A stretch of 64,000 bases of DNA from Hirudinaria manillensis (GCA_034509925.1 CM067526.1:5403501-5467500), one strand, 5' to 3'. Numbered from the stretch's first letter, positions 34,601 through 45,473 are shown. Notes: generated from the letters alone by a model not told the origin. Numbers and translations are program-made.

Positions 34601-37600
34601 AAGAGGTTATGCTCAGACTGAGCAGTGGAGATCTACGAAAGGAATTCACCTGGACAGTTGTTATGACACTAACTACACAGCCCACACTTAGCTAAGACTT
34701 TCCGATTAACCACCTTCTCTTGTCACAACCACACACTTTAGAGTAAGCCAAGACATGTTGAGTTTTACTCGAAAAGATCGTCCAAATTAACGTATTCAGT
34801 TTCTTTTTTTAGAAAACCGCTGGCGATATACTCATCCTTCATCCAATTCGACAACATTATTGAAAGGCAGGATTGTTCACCTATTCACAGATCACAAATC
34901 CTTGTGCAAATCAGCGTAAAAAATTTCAATCAGACAGGAACCAATTACACATACTCAGCAGCGACACCTATCCACAATTTCCAAGCATGTCTCGGAGATG
35001 CATCACATAAATGGGGCTGGAAATATGGTAGCAAACATTCTTTCCAGACAAGTCAATACCATATAACTGAATCCATAACACTGATTATTTCAAGATATTT
35101 TTGGCCTAAAATGTATGTGCAGTTAAGACGATGGGTAAGCTGCTGTTTGGATTGTTAGAAAACCAAAGTCATTCATCACAACAGGAACGTTCAACAAGAC
35201 TCTTTGTACCTGTTTAGAGATCGATTCCATACTGTTCACATGGACATTGTTAGACCCTTGAAATCCTCAATAAGTTGGATCATAGTTCAACTTTTAGACA
35301 CCGTATATTCATGTGACGTTCATTGACAGAGCAACTCGCTGGTTTGAATGTGCCCCGGTCTTGTCCGTCACGAATGCCGAGGTTTCCTTAGCCCTCTTGA
35401 TTAGCAGATATGGCTTACCATCACATTAAAGACAGTCAGTTCAAAAATATTCTTCTACAAGTATTTTCTCACTAAATTGCTTTTCAACGTTTACGTGCTG
35501 TTGCTTATCACACTCATCTAATGAAGAGAATGAACGCTTTCATCGCACTCAAGACAACACTCATAATGTAGGAATGAAAAATGGTCCCTCCATTAATTTA
35601 TTTGGCGCTGAACAAGGTAACTCTTTATTTAGCGCCTGGATTGGCTCAGATTTCCTTATGCTTATTCTTCCATCAGTTAATTAGAGATTTATTGTATTTA
35701 ACTCCAATTAAATCATATTGTAATAACCCGGGGTCCTCAAACTAATTATAGAAGGTCAGGTTTATTGAAAGTGTTCAGATGCCTTGGAAGATGTACAATG
35801 TTCGAATGTCTAAGTCTCGAAATCTGCTGTTTCTCTAACTCTCGCTCCGCTTTTCGAGATAACTCTATTTTACTAAATTAATTAATCAGCAATATAATTT
35901 TAATTATTCTTCAATTATCTGGATCCAGGGATCCAACAATATTATAATAATATCATTTTTTATTATAATCACAATGTTTTACGGTAATTAAAAAAATTAT
36001 GCCACCTATCAAATAGACACGATACTTAAAATATTTGCGGCATGCAGAAAATATTTGGTATTTTAATAGAATTTAATAACCTAAACGTATATCAATATAG
36101 TACTGGGGCACTCGGGTGCCCATATTACTCGGTGTCAGTGAGTATCGCAAAATCTTCCTTTAATGCCGCGTATATTTTAAGTATTATTTCCCTTTGGTAT
36201 GCAGCTTCTTTTTTTTTTATGGACGAACTCACTTCTCCTATATATTACGACACTCATAAACTATATCAGAAAATAAATTAAAGAATAAGCATTTAATTAG
36301 AATAAATATTTTTTAACCAAATTAATAACATATTGTTGTAACCCGGGGTCTGATGAATTAATTAACGTAAGGATATCTTTATTGGTTTTAACTAATGGCA
36401 AATACGGCTGGACGATTTGGTCGATTGCTTGTCCCGATCGGTACTGCTTAATGACTTGAATCGCTAGATACGACTTCGAAATAAAAGATACTGAATATTA
36501 ACTAAACTTAATTAATTAATTAATTATTTAATTAAATAATGTCAGGGATCCAACATTTCCCCCTCCCTAAATCTGTTCGTCCCGAACAGGCTGTTCTGTT
36601 TCTCCGTGATATTTTGCTAATCGATTGCTGTGGACCACTTTCTTTCTAGTCTTTGCTGACTTCTGTATGCGGTATACTACCTCGTTTATTTTCTTTATGA
36701 TTCGGTATGGTCCTTCCCAATCTTTTTGTAACTTTGGCGACTTCCCTTTTTTTCGTTGGGGGTTGTATAGCCAGACTAGTTCATTTTCTTTAAAGCTTAT
36801 ATCATTGGCTTGATCGCTATTAACACTAATATTTTTCCGGGCAACCTGATGTGTCGGCCGGTGTATTTCTTAGGCTTGAAACGTAGTCACATGCCGACTT
36901 AGGTTCCTCTGCTCTTCCGAACATCATATCGGCAGGAAGACGAATCTCCCTCCCGAATGTCATTTTCGTGATCCGTTCTTAGCAGAAACGGCTGGCCCAA
37001 AAGATATTTCTGGAAATGTTTCATGGATTCTACTGCTGCTAATAATTCTCTCCTGGTCACGCAATAGTTTCTTTCCGCTTTAGACAGTGAACGGCTATAA
37101 AATGCTAGAACTTTTTCTTCATTTTCAACTTGCTGGGAAAGAACTGCCCCGATTCCACAGTTACTGGCATCTGTATCGAGAATAAAAGGTAATCCGGGAA
37201 TAGGATATGCCAGGATCGGTAACGTTGTCATAGCTTCTTTCAGATTATCAAATGCTTTCTCACAGCTGTCGTACCAGATAAATGGCTTGCCTTTTACAGT
37301 AAGCTCATGAAGGCTTTTTGCGATGTTTGAAAAGTTGGCAATAAATCGTCTGTAATAGGTACAAAGTCCTAAGAAGCTTTGAAGTTCTTGGATATTTTTG
37401 GGTACAGGCCAATTTTTTACTACCTCGACTTTATCTGGATCTGTACTAACACCTTCAGAAGACACGATATGGCCAAGGTATTTGACTTCTTTTTTAAAGA
37501 GTGAGCATTTCTTTGGACTCAGTTTCATGCCTGCCTCTAATCCTGCTAAATACTTCTCGGAGGTTGTCTAAATGTTCTCCAAATGTTTTTCCGACAACAA

Positions 37601-40600
37601 TTATGTAATCCAAATATACTAGGCATACTTTCCAATTGAGTCCCCTTAGTATATGTTTCATTAATCTTTCAAACGTCGCGGGGGCATTGCATAACCCGAA
37701 CGGCATGAGAGTGAATTGCCATAATCCTTCACCTGTCGAGAAGGCCGTTTTTTCTTTATCGTCAGGATGTAACTCCACTTGCCAGTAACCACTTTTGAGA
37801 TCTAATGTGGAAAAAATTTTTGATCCCGAGAGAGTGTCTAAAGTATCATCGATTCTAGGTAAGGGGTAGCTGTCCTTAAGTGTCATTTCGTTCAGCTTTC
37901 TATAGTCGACACAAAAACGAAGTGATCCATCTTTCTTCTTAACGAGTACCACCGGTGAGCTCCAGGGGCTATTTGACGGTTCAATAACCCCTTGGTCTTG
38001 CATTTCTTTTATCATTTCCTTGGCGTTTGCTCTTGTAGCTAAAGGAAGTGGACGGGGGTTTTGTCGAATGGGTTTGGCACCGGCCGTATTTATTTGATGT
38101 TGCACGAGGTTAGTCCTACCCAAAGGGCTGTCTTGTTCAGCCATTATATCCTGAAATTCGCTAAGCAGCTTTTCCGCTTGTTGATAATCTTCTTTTTGTA
38201 GAGTTTTGTTTAAATCTTTCAGGAGATTGTCCATCAATGGTTTAGACATGGTATCCTTTTTTATATGCTTATTTCACTCCCATCTAATGTTAATATGCGT
38301 TCTACGTTCATGCAAAGTGCGATAGGTGTTCCTGCTTTGATCTGTTGTTCCTGGTCCGATAGATTCATTACCCTCAGTGTAACTCTGCCGGTGCTTAGCT
38401 TGACTAGTGCTCGTCCAATTGGTAGTCCTTGGCCAATGCCCGATTGATCTTCGACTGCTCCTATACCAAATTTTGTGTGGTCGCCCTCTAGCCCGCCCCA
38501 AATTAAACTTTCTGACTGTGCTGGAATGGTCTCGTCCTGCAATACCTTTACAAATGTGTCTTTAATTTCTGTACCCCCGTAGTTTAAAGGAATCTCCATC
38601 GTTCCTTGTTGAAGGGTGCCGCCCTTCATGTCAATGGAAATTCCATAGCGTCGCATGAAATCCAATCCCAGTATACATTCATCTGTTATATTGGCTATCA
38701 TAAATTCCCGTTCGAATGTCTTGCCTCCTAAATCCACTGTAATAGTTGTGGTTCCTTGAACTGGCACTAATTCTCCGGTGGCTGTTTTTAGCTGGTAGTT
38801 GTTGGTCGTTACTTTAGTGTTTCTTGCCAACTTTGGTTGGACAATAGATGTAGATGCCCCTGTGTCTATTACAAGATTATATTCTTTCCCTCCAATTTTC
38901 CCTTTAACCTCTAGTGATGATCCTTTTTCCTAATGCTGTAACGTGAAAGACGAGTGGGGCATTTCGAGTTTGCTGAAACGATCTTTGCCCCTTAAAATTA
39001 GTAGCTTCAGGTTTTTCTGATTTATAGGGCTCTCTCCAGTACTGCTGTTTTTTGGAGAAGGTCGTTCTACATTCTCGGGCTAAATGGCCTGGCTTGTTAC
39101 ACCTGAAGCACCTTGGTCTTCTATCTACTACCTGGAATCTTAACTTTCCTGGGGGCTTGCTGAGGTCATTGATTTGTCGGGCTATTTTTTTAATCATCTC
39201 TCTGTCTTTGTCATTATCTTTATCTTTCTCCTACGTCTCTGTCTTCCTGAGCTTCAATTTTCTTTACATTCAAGCTTTTTTGGATTGAGGCTCTTGCCGC
39301 TTCCATGGAGATTGCAAACGCCAATGCTTCATGGCTGGCCTTTTTACCATGAATTTTTAGTGCCATTTTGGTTTCTGCATCCCTTATCCCATCAACGAAG
39401 GCGTCAGTTACAATTTTTTCAATGAAATCTGTTGACTGTCCTGGATGGGCTTAAGTATGCGAGCCTTCTGACGTCAGCCTCTAATTCTTGGAGTGATTCG
39501 CCCTGTTTTGGCGTACGGTTTTTCAATTCGTTTTTATGTACTTCCAGCATGTGGCCATTCCCAAATCTTCTTTCCATTGCTTCTGCTATTTCTGAATAGG
39601 CTTTACAGTGCAGCATTGTTTGCAAAAGCTCGGCTGCCCTTCCTCGCAGTACCATCATCAGCTCTGTTGCTTTTTCCTCTTCGGTCCACTTGTTACGCTC
39701 AGCGGCAATTTCAAACTGATGTCTGAACACTGACCATGGTCCTTGTCCGTCGAATAATGGTGGTCTTGTCGTTTTCTCTCTTCAATATGTCTCTATTTTC
39801 GATTCATTGTATTTCTTAAACTTCTCTATTTCCCTCCTCTGCTCTTCTTTTAGTGCATCTAATTCTGCTTTAACCTTTCTAAGGTCGGCCATTTCCTTGG
39901 ATGATCTGAGGTTGGCTACGTCAGTTTTTGCCTCTTCCCGCAGAACATCCACGGATGTCTGGCATTTGGCTACGTCTGTCTTTACCTGCTCCCGTAAAAC
40001 ATCCATGGCTACCTGGAAGTTGGCTATATCGGATTTCATATCCGACCGCAAAGTATCAATGTCACATTTCATATCTGACCTCAGAGCATCCATGCCGCAA
40101 ATCACATCTGACCGTAAAACATTATTGTCTGACCGCAAAGCATCCATGCCGCAAATCATGGCTTCCCGTTTTTTTTTCTTTTCGAACCCCAAATTCATAC
40201 TCCGACGGATCATGATTATTTTCCAAAAGCCATTCCTCGAGCCGTCCTTGTAGTTCGGCTTTTAGGCCAGTTGCATCCAGGGCTCGATTCCTGAGTTCTC
40301 GTCTCAAATCGGGAACGCGCAACTCGTCCAGTATCTTAGGTCCCATTTCTGTCGTTTAAAACTCGCTGTCTTTTACCTCTAGTGAATCGATATCCCTTTA
40401 CGACGTTAAATCCCACTCCTGACACCAATGTTGTAACCCGGGGTCTGATGAATTAATTAACGTAAGGATATCTTTATTGGTTTTAACTAATGGCAAATAC
40501 GGCTGGACGATTTGGTCGATTGCTTGTCCCGATCGGTACTGCTTAATGACTTGAATCGCTAGATACGACTTCGAAATAAAAGATACTGAATATTAACTAA

Positions 40601-41184
40601 ACTTAATTAATTAACTAAACTTAATTAATGTCAGGGATCCAACAATATTAAAAAATTTTATTGATTGAGTAGAAGATAAAGTGTTTTGAAGTTCGAGTGT
40701 ATAGTGTGATCAACTGAAGGGTAGTGCTATCATGTTAATTATCATCTAGCTTTAATTTAGCCATTAGCCACTTTTGAATCTTGTGGAATTACCTGAATAT
40801 ATCGTGCTTATGCAATTATCCAGCCATCAGGTAATCTAAGCACAATATTATTAACAAAATAACTTCAAAAGATATGAAATCGCTCGCAAATAATATTTAC
40901 GAACTTTGCTTGGAGAACAATTCTGTGTTCGAGAGTTTTGAATTGATTTGGGATGTAAATGGTTGAAATAAGATATCGTGCATTATTAACTACATTAGCA
41001 TCACGATCAGCATCACTGCCATTTCTTAAATAATAAACCTGAAGCATGGCGAGCTAATATGAAGTAATTCATCGTCGTCTTGGAGGATGGTCATACTTTC
41101 GTCGATTCCGGCTTCAAATTGATGAAAGTTTATATCCGTAGCCTCCACTGGAGGCTGATAATTCTTTATAGGACCCCAAGCCAT
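25630..41184 (-). CDS. FAM78-like protein P5, 296 aa, five exons, 13.3-kb intron 1
   Basis: Exons in coding order: 41039-41184, 27626-27739, 27246-27417, 26563-26865, 25630-25785 (891 bp). All splice sites are GT-AG and the frame is kept. Exon 1 MAWGPIKNYQPPVEATDI and ISSPCF; exon 2 TVEIPRFLPG with GFIQVC where the siblings have GWIQVC; exon 3 AEIPELVNGK, where the usual SW is SA, then QFPWYGETT; exon 4 FVYRKQKFFTYLALKD, KPVGKRSELLGP and TCNTAQ; exon 5 VVLWRPYQGDVEVIYPP, ending YTKKNFLSGKI. Loss of two tryptophans conserved in the family suggests relaxed or altered constraint. Intron 1 is swollen by two gypsy copies, a gypsy fossil and a solo LTR. An in-frame stop lies three codons before the start ATG, which supports that start. 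Confidence 0.78.
25996..26022 (+). repeat. Poly-C/poly-A tract in P5 intron 4
   Basis: About 15 C followed by 12 A, inside a segment of about 165 bp (25941-26095) that has no counterpart in P4. The tract is also in block B at 63177-63200 with fewer C. The segment's origin is unknown; it may be a short insertion. Confidence 0.7.
26100..26510 (+). mobile_element. piggyBac-like remnant in P5 intron 4
   Basis: Near 26215-26290 the plus strand reads RAKKIRTMSLLSTIHGQQEY, then NENNKNK, the region just before the DDE-family aspartate block in piggyBac transposases. The following block is ACTTGATACCATGGATCAG. Stops interrupt the rest. Together with P2 this confirms the family. Confidence 0.7.
27912..33413 (-). 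mobile_element. Ty3/gypsy LTR element with SAP-domain gag, looks whole
   Basis: LTRs 27912-28128 and 33197-33413, 217 bp each and identical by eye, ends TGTTG/CAACA, with ATAT on both sides. A primer-binding site matching a tRNA-Leu 3' end lies inside the right LTR (about 33177-33195), and a purine-rich tract lies next to the left LTR (about 28129-28142). A single gag-pol reading frame of 1658 codons runs 33116-28140 without a frame change. Order: SAP-like domain (about residues 5-40), coiled coil with short repeats (about 60-200), gag, CCHC knuckle CFRCNKPGHLARECR (about 425), protease LVIDTGAS (about 505), RT with YLDDI (about 924), RNase H, zinc-binding and integrase with HSDQGRNF (about 1435). 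Identical LTRs mean very recent insertion. It sits in P5 intron 1. Confidence 0.93.
33414..33559. other. P5 intron 1 sequence with two perfect hairpins
   Basis: Two inverted repeats within 57 bp. 33493-33513: ATTTGGGCC, 3-base loop, GGCCCAAAT. 33527-33549: CCAATAAAAA, 3-base loop, TTTTTATTGG. The preceding 80 bp match P4' intron 1 after its solo LTR. The hairpins are not seen in P4 or P4'. They may belong to the end of the neighbouring old element. Confidence 0.7.
33560..35460 (+). mobile_element. Old Ty3/gypsy fossil on the plus strand
   Basis: Gag-like segment at about 33900-34191 (PSQHLRNLRQM, LPRDVALVIAAQKSLVLED) and integrase-like segments near 35080-35340 (including HTVHMDIVRPLKSS). 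Many breaks; no LTRs identified. Much older than the 27912 element and of a different lineage. Boundaries are approximate. Confidence 0.6.
35461..35718. other. P5 intron 1 sequence paralogous to P4 intron 1
   Basis: Matches 22455-22680 (TTGCTTTTCAACGTTTACGT, GGAATGAAAAATG). This identifies the host sequence on the 3' side of the L2 LINE in P4 and shows the LINE is absent from P5. Confidence 0.65.
35719..35938 (+). repeat. Solo LTR, family 2, shortened, flanked by ATAT
   Basis: 220 bp with both ends intact (TGTAATAACCC and GATCCAACA), ATAT at 35715-35718 and 35939-35942. Sits between the old gypsy fossil and the 36334 element. Confidence 0.85.
35939..36333. other. P5 intron 1 sequence paralogous to P3 intron 1
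   Basis: Resembles 14040-14280, including the TATTACGACACTCATAAA tract. No gene. Confidence 0.5.
36334..40644 (-). mobile_element. Second Ty3/gypsy copy of the 27912 family, broken
   Basis: LTRs 36334-36555 and 40429-40644, nearly identical to each other apart from the TTAA-repeat stretch near one end, and flanked by ATAT on both sides. The same parts are recognisable in the same order as in the whole copy (SAP-like gag start, coiled coil, CCHC knuckle, protease, RT, part of RNase H, end of integrase), but a large part of pol is missing and there are several further breaks. Near-identical LTRs indicate a young insertion nonetheless. Both copies lie in P5 intron 1 in the same orientation, about 3 kb apart. 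Confidence 0.9.
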
Positions 41185-42300
41185 GTTCATCTAAGATACG
41201 GATTCAATTTTCTGCAAACTCGAAGTGATTCCGGATGACTCAGTCTGTTCTACCTCCCGCTAAATTTCCTGGAGATAAATATGTTACCGGGATTTCACTA
41301 TTCGTGATTCCGTAATTTTCTGAGAAAAGCGAGGCGTGGGTATAGTTCGAAATGTACCTTTCCAAACACATTTGTCCTTAATCAGGCATATTACTACTGG
41401 CAACAAAGAATTTATGATGGATTTTGACAAGATATGTTCTTGAATGTTTCATTATTCAATAGAATTATGCCGAAATGTGCTATTTTGAGTTTGTTGGATT
41501 AGATCGTAAAATCGGTCTGTTCATCTTCGTTTTGAAGATTTGGTTGACTTGGTTGATGTCCGATCGAGGGAATCCCTCCAGAGCAAATTGAAATTCCTGG
41601 ACGTAATGCTCCTCAAGTGGTTGAAGTTACAATGTGCAGAGTTGAAAAGTTTTTGTCAGCTTCTATGCCTGGTCTCTTGCTACCGTTTTTTAAACGATCG
41701 GAGAAAGATGATTCGTCGTAATCTTCAATACAATCCGAATTGGAATCATGCATGTCATTCACTTGAAAAGCTTCACATCTCCGTCCACTAGGAGGTGTCC
41801 AGTCATAGACCCGCATGCTCATTAGGTGTACTCGTAACTTGACTGGTAAGAAATCGAGGAATTTGATGTCCTCGACGTTCGATCAACCGCTTACTTTTCT
41901 AATCAGCATAATTCTCAGCATGGGTCAAATTCCACACATTTGTTTGTCCCGGATTTTTGGCAGATTATTTGTTATTAAAAGCAGGAACTGAACTTGAACG
42001 TCATTCAAGACTTGAAATTAGCATGTTGTTCAAATCTTTTAGTAAGATTATTAAAGACAATGTTTAAATTGTTTTAAATGAGCAGATATTATTAAGTTCA
42101 ATAAGTAAGACGTGTTATTTCATTTTTTACATCTTCGTTATGACGTCGTCGAGGCTTTGCCTACGTGTACATTGAAATATTTACATTAGTAAGTTCATTT
42201 CGATATTATTCCCCCAAATAGAGGTTCAATAATGTCCTAATAGTTGCCTCACAATATCTATAGTTTCCAAACCAAATTAGAGACCGAAAATTTGATGATA

Positions 42301-42368
42301 ATAGTTTCGGGGGGAAAGAATCTCGAATGAAAGCATTTTTGTTCACGATAAAGCATTGGGCACATCAT
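42301..42368 (+). repeat. Direct repeat, left copy, flanking an LTR fragment
   Basis: ATAGTTTCGGGGGGAAAGAA through the GCATTG tract, repeated at 42571-42653 right after the intact LTR end. About 70-80 bp, far longer than the family's 4-bp target duplication. Confidence 0.8.
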
Positions 42369-42375
42369 TTGTATA

Positions 42376-42570
42376 AATAATTAATTACTATTCAGACTCT
42401 TTGGTTATGAAGCTAGACAAATAGATTTATCTCGGAAAGCAGAGCGAGAGTAATAGAAACAGCAGATTCTAATTCTTAGAGAATTGAGCATCGTACATCT
42501 TCCAAGCCATCTGAACACTTTCAATGAATCTGACCTTCTATAATTAGTTTGAGGACCCCGTGTTATTACA
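42376..42570 (-). repeat. Inverted family 2 LTR fragment with one intact end
   Basis: Ends CCCCGTGTTATTACA at 42570, the reverse complement of the LTR start. The other end is incomplete. Same arrangement as at 14289-15328: one exact LTR terminus, one ragged end, long direct repeats outside. Confidence 0.8.
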
Positions 42571-42653
42571 ATAGTTTCGGGAGGAAAGAATCTCGAATGA
42601 AAACATTTTTATTCACGATAAAGCATTGAGCACCTCCATCACTTGTATATGGT
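42571..42653 (+). repeat. Direct repeat, right copy
   Basis: Second copy of the 42301 segment, beginning ATAGTTTCGGGAGGAAAGAA and continuing into normal intergenic sequence. Confidence 0.8.
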
Positions 42654-44106
42654 TTGAACAAAACATTTATGGGCAAATTTAAAAAGATTTCAAAACTGAT
42701 TTATTTAAATGCGTTTCGGTTCTTTAATTTTCGACTGTTTGCGATTTCCATTGAAGTGAATAGGAAACTGAAACATTTGATTCCTTTTTTTCATCAAATG
42801 AGTCAATTGGCGCACATTCCTTCTCAATAATATTAGCCGTTTCTTGAGCGAATTGAAAGTGGGATCAATCAATAAATCGTTCACCGTGGTGATATGAAAC
42901 ATCGCGAGATTTCCACTCCATTCAAAACCTCAGAATTGAATTTCCAAATGACTGCAAAACGTTTGATGAGTGATCTGCTGATCTTAAATTCATCGGAAAT
43001 CGTCCTGCATTCAATGAATTGATGAAAATGCAGTAGAATTAGAATTTGATACCTGCTCCATAAGTCTTTCGTTCAACATTCGTGGAAAAAAGGCAAAATG
43101 GCGAGAATTGTGCCCGGAATTCTTCAAAACTTTCAAGCTTCTTTAAAGTACAAATATTAATTCTTAACTTTTGAGCCTTAGGTTTCATTGCTTCGTTGCT
43201 CGGTTGTTGTGATGGATGTTTCTGTTGACGTCGATGTTGTTTCGTATTTCCGTGCCTTTAGGAACAGAACTTGCTCAATTTTTCCCTTTGCTTTTCCTTT
43301 TTCATGTTTCTCATTTCCGCTGTTCAAAGCTTGCCTTTTAGGAAGTTCTCCTTAGTAATTAACCTCAACCTTTACCGTACTCTTCCGTAGCATCTAAATA
43401 TTTGTCCAAATCTATCGTCGTCAGTGCCGGTTCCTTGATCAATTCCGGTTTACCGTCGTATGGTCTCCACACCACAATCTTCAAAAGCATCGCAAAATGA
43501 TTGTATCACATTTTTGTTTTTATTCTTTTATATTTCACAAATTCAGAATTTCAAAACCAGCAAGAGTAAAATCACAAGAGTACAGAAAATTTTCTGCTTA
43601 ATCTTAGAAGAATGTTGAGGTCGTAAAATAATTCTTGACACATTATTTATTGATTGGACCTAATTTTATCTTATTGAAATAAGGCGTAGGTCAATTTAAA
43701 TTAATTGTCCGGGCAGTAACCAATGGCAATCAGGGGTAACTAACAACTTCACGTGACAACCACAAAATCAATCTTGAACGCGTGCATTGATATTCGAGCC
43801 TACTTTATTCCGAGTTTAATTTGATCTGACATTTGAGGTTTCAAGAATATAGTTGTCAGATCAAAGCTGACATTGGTGCAAATTTGTCAATTTTCAAATT
43901 CAGTTAAATCGTTTCTAAATATTTGAGTTCATGATAATATAATGTAAATTAATTATATACTTGGTCGTAAAAATAATTTCGGAGGATTTTCTTAAAATTA
44001 CTTCTTTAAGACTAAAGAAAATCTTTGCAAATTTATCTCAGTAAACGTTAGTTCCATCTATTCAAACTGAGATTTTCAAGTATCAATATACAAAGGTTAG
44101 TCAATG

Positions 44107-44955
44107 ATGCAAGAAACTCCTTTGTTTGCCTTTGCACTGGCGGACTTCTTTGCCTCCACAACCACCTTCAGAACCTGGTTGTGGCGCCAGGTGTACCGGC
44201 CTTTTGCCAGGGCGTACTTGCAACCTGATAGGACGTGCCGAAGTGTCTGGGTCTCTCCGCACAGTTTGCATCCTGACTCTTCCACCAGACCCCATTTTCT
44301 TAGGTTGTCTCAAGAAGAAAGCTGATCGTAGAGGGATCTGATCACAAACGCCAATTTGAGCGGCGGCATTCTCCATATGTCGTTCCATGAGAGTGATCTC
44401 TGCAGAGCTTGATCCCATGTTGTCCACTGCCCGTGTTGGGCTTGCTGAACTGCTTTTGTGATCCTGAGTTTGGCACTTTTGCTGTAGAGGGCAATTGAGG
44501 AAAGTCCTGGAGGCAGACCCAACCACTTCCTGGTAAACCGATTGATGCACCTCTCCAGTGCCTCCACAGAGGTCAGGCTGAATTCGTAGAAAGTCAGCGG
44601 CCACAACAGTCTTGGGAGGATCACGAACTGTACCAACCACACCTTGAATTTTCCGGGAAGCAACACACCGTCGATCACCGCCATATTCTCCTTTAGCGTT
44701 TCCCCAACTGCGGCCACCTGCTTTCCGTCCCTGAGGGTTTGATCAAAAACTCTGCCCAAGCTTTTAACAGGTTCTTCCTCAACGGTTGGAATTCTTAGTC
44801 TCGCGACTTGGAAGAAGATATCGCTGCGGACTTTCCCTTTAGTCAAGGCTAGACTTCTGGACTTGGTGGGCTTGAAGGCCATTCTGCACCAATTCAACAA
44901 ATTGTTCAGTTTATCCAGACTTTCTTGAACTGTCCGTCTCCTGTTCATGACCAGG
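44107..44955 (-). mobile_element. LINE fragment (RT carboxy side with CCHC motif), only in block B
   Basis: Minus-strand ORF 44310-44948 contains LNWCRMAFKPTKSRSLAL, LPRLLWPLTFYEF and RKWLGLP. A second frame at 44097-44285 has CKLCGETQTLRHVLSGCK and GRYTWRH, a CCHC-type motif followed by a conserved tail. This is the region behind the RT domain of a non-LTR retrotransposon. I cannot place the clade; R2/NeSL-like groups carry similar CCHC motifs. Block A reads straight across the site (TCAATG|GTTGTTAGTAT). No clear target duplication. Confidence 0.65.
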
Positions 44956-44966
44956 GTTGTTATTAT

Positions 44967-45265
44967 TGTAATAACCCGGGGTCCTCAAACTAATTATAGA
45001 AGGTCAGGTTTATTGAAAGTGTTCAGATGCCTTGGAAGATGTACAATGCTCGAATGTCTAAGTCTTGAAATCTGCTGTTTCTCTAACTTTCGCTCTGTTT
45101 TCCGAGATAAATCCATTTGTCGAGGCTCACAACCAAAGAGTCTGAATAGTACCAATTAATTAATTCTCAAATTATATTGCCACTAAATTTAATTAATTAC
45201 TAAATTAATTAATCAGCAATATAATTTTAATTATTCTTCAATTATCTGGATCCAGGGATCCAACA
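44967..45265 (+). repeat. Family 2 LTR at a deletion junction
   Basis: 299 bp, both ends intact. The left flank corresponds to that of the LTR at 707 in block A. The right flank (ATATTTTCAAGTTAAATTTT) corresponds to block A position 1958, almost 950 bp further on. Confidence 0.85.
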
Positions 45266-45473
45266 ATATTTTCAAGTTAAATTTTTAAGGATCTTGAAAA
45301 TAGAGGAGATTAATGTGGTGGTTGATAAACCAGAAAATCGGCGCGTTAAAGGTAAATGAACATATTTCTCTTTAAGTTTTGATGGTTCTTTGTCGATTCT
45401 GAAAGTAATATTGTTCAGGTTTATGTCCGAAGCCTTCAATAGAGTTTGATATTTTCCAGCGCCCCCAAGCCAT

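Larger units (their letters stand above)
41185..43364. other. Intergenic region between P1' end and P5 start
   Basis: Upstream module on the minus strand at about 41520-41850. At 41613-41822 a 69-codon ORF contains MSMRVYDWTPPSGRR and MHDSNSDCIEDYDESSFSD, the most complete version of the acidic tract. The lysine-tailed frame near 42113 is decayed here (stop after TKM). An inverted LTR fragment with flanking direct repeats follows. The rest is AT-rich with no gene. Confidence 0.5.
43365..45473 (-). pseudogene. FAM78-like copy P1', second-block counterpart of P1
   Basis: Only the ends remain. Exon 5 at 43365-43478 reads IVVWRPYDGKPELIKEPAL but stops early (ends EEYGKG), because a one-base shift removes the usual TKENFLSG tail. 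The exon 1 region is at 45331-45473, with the same shift between the start codon and the ASDI motif as in P1. Exons 2, 3 and 4 are gone: the sequence from 1012 to 1957 of block A has no counterpart, and one LTR sits at the junction. A LINE fragment is inserted beside it. Confidence 0.78.

Noticed and set aside
42384-42570. Possible independent gene fragment
   Set aside because: It is the reverse complement of the family 2 LTR.
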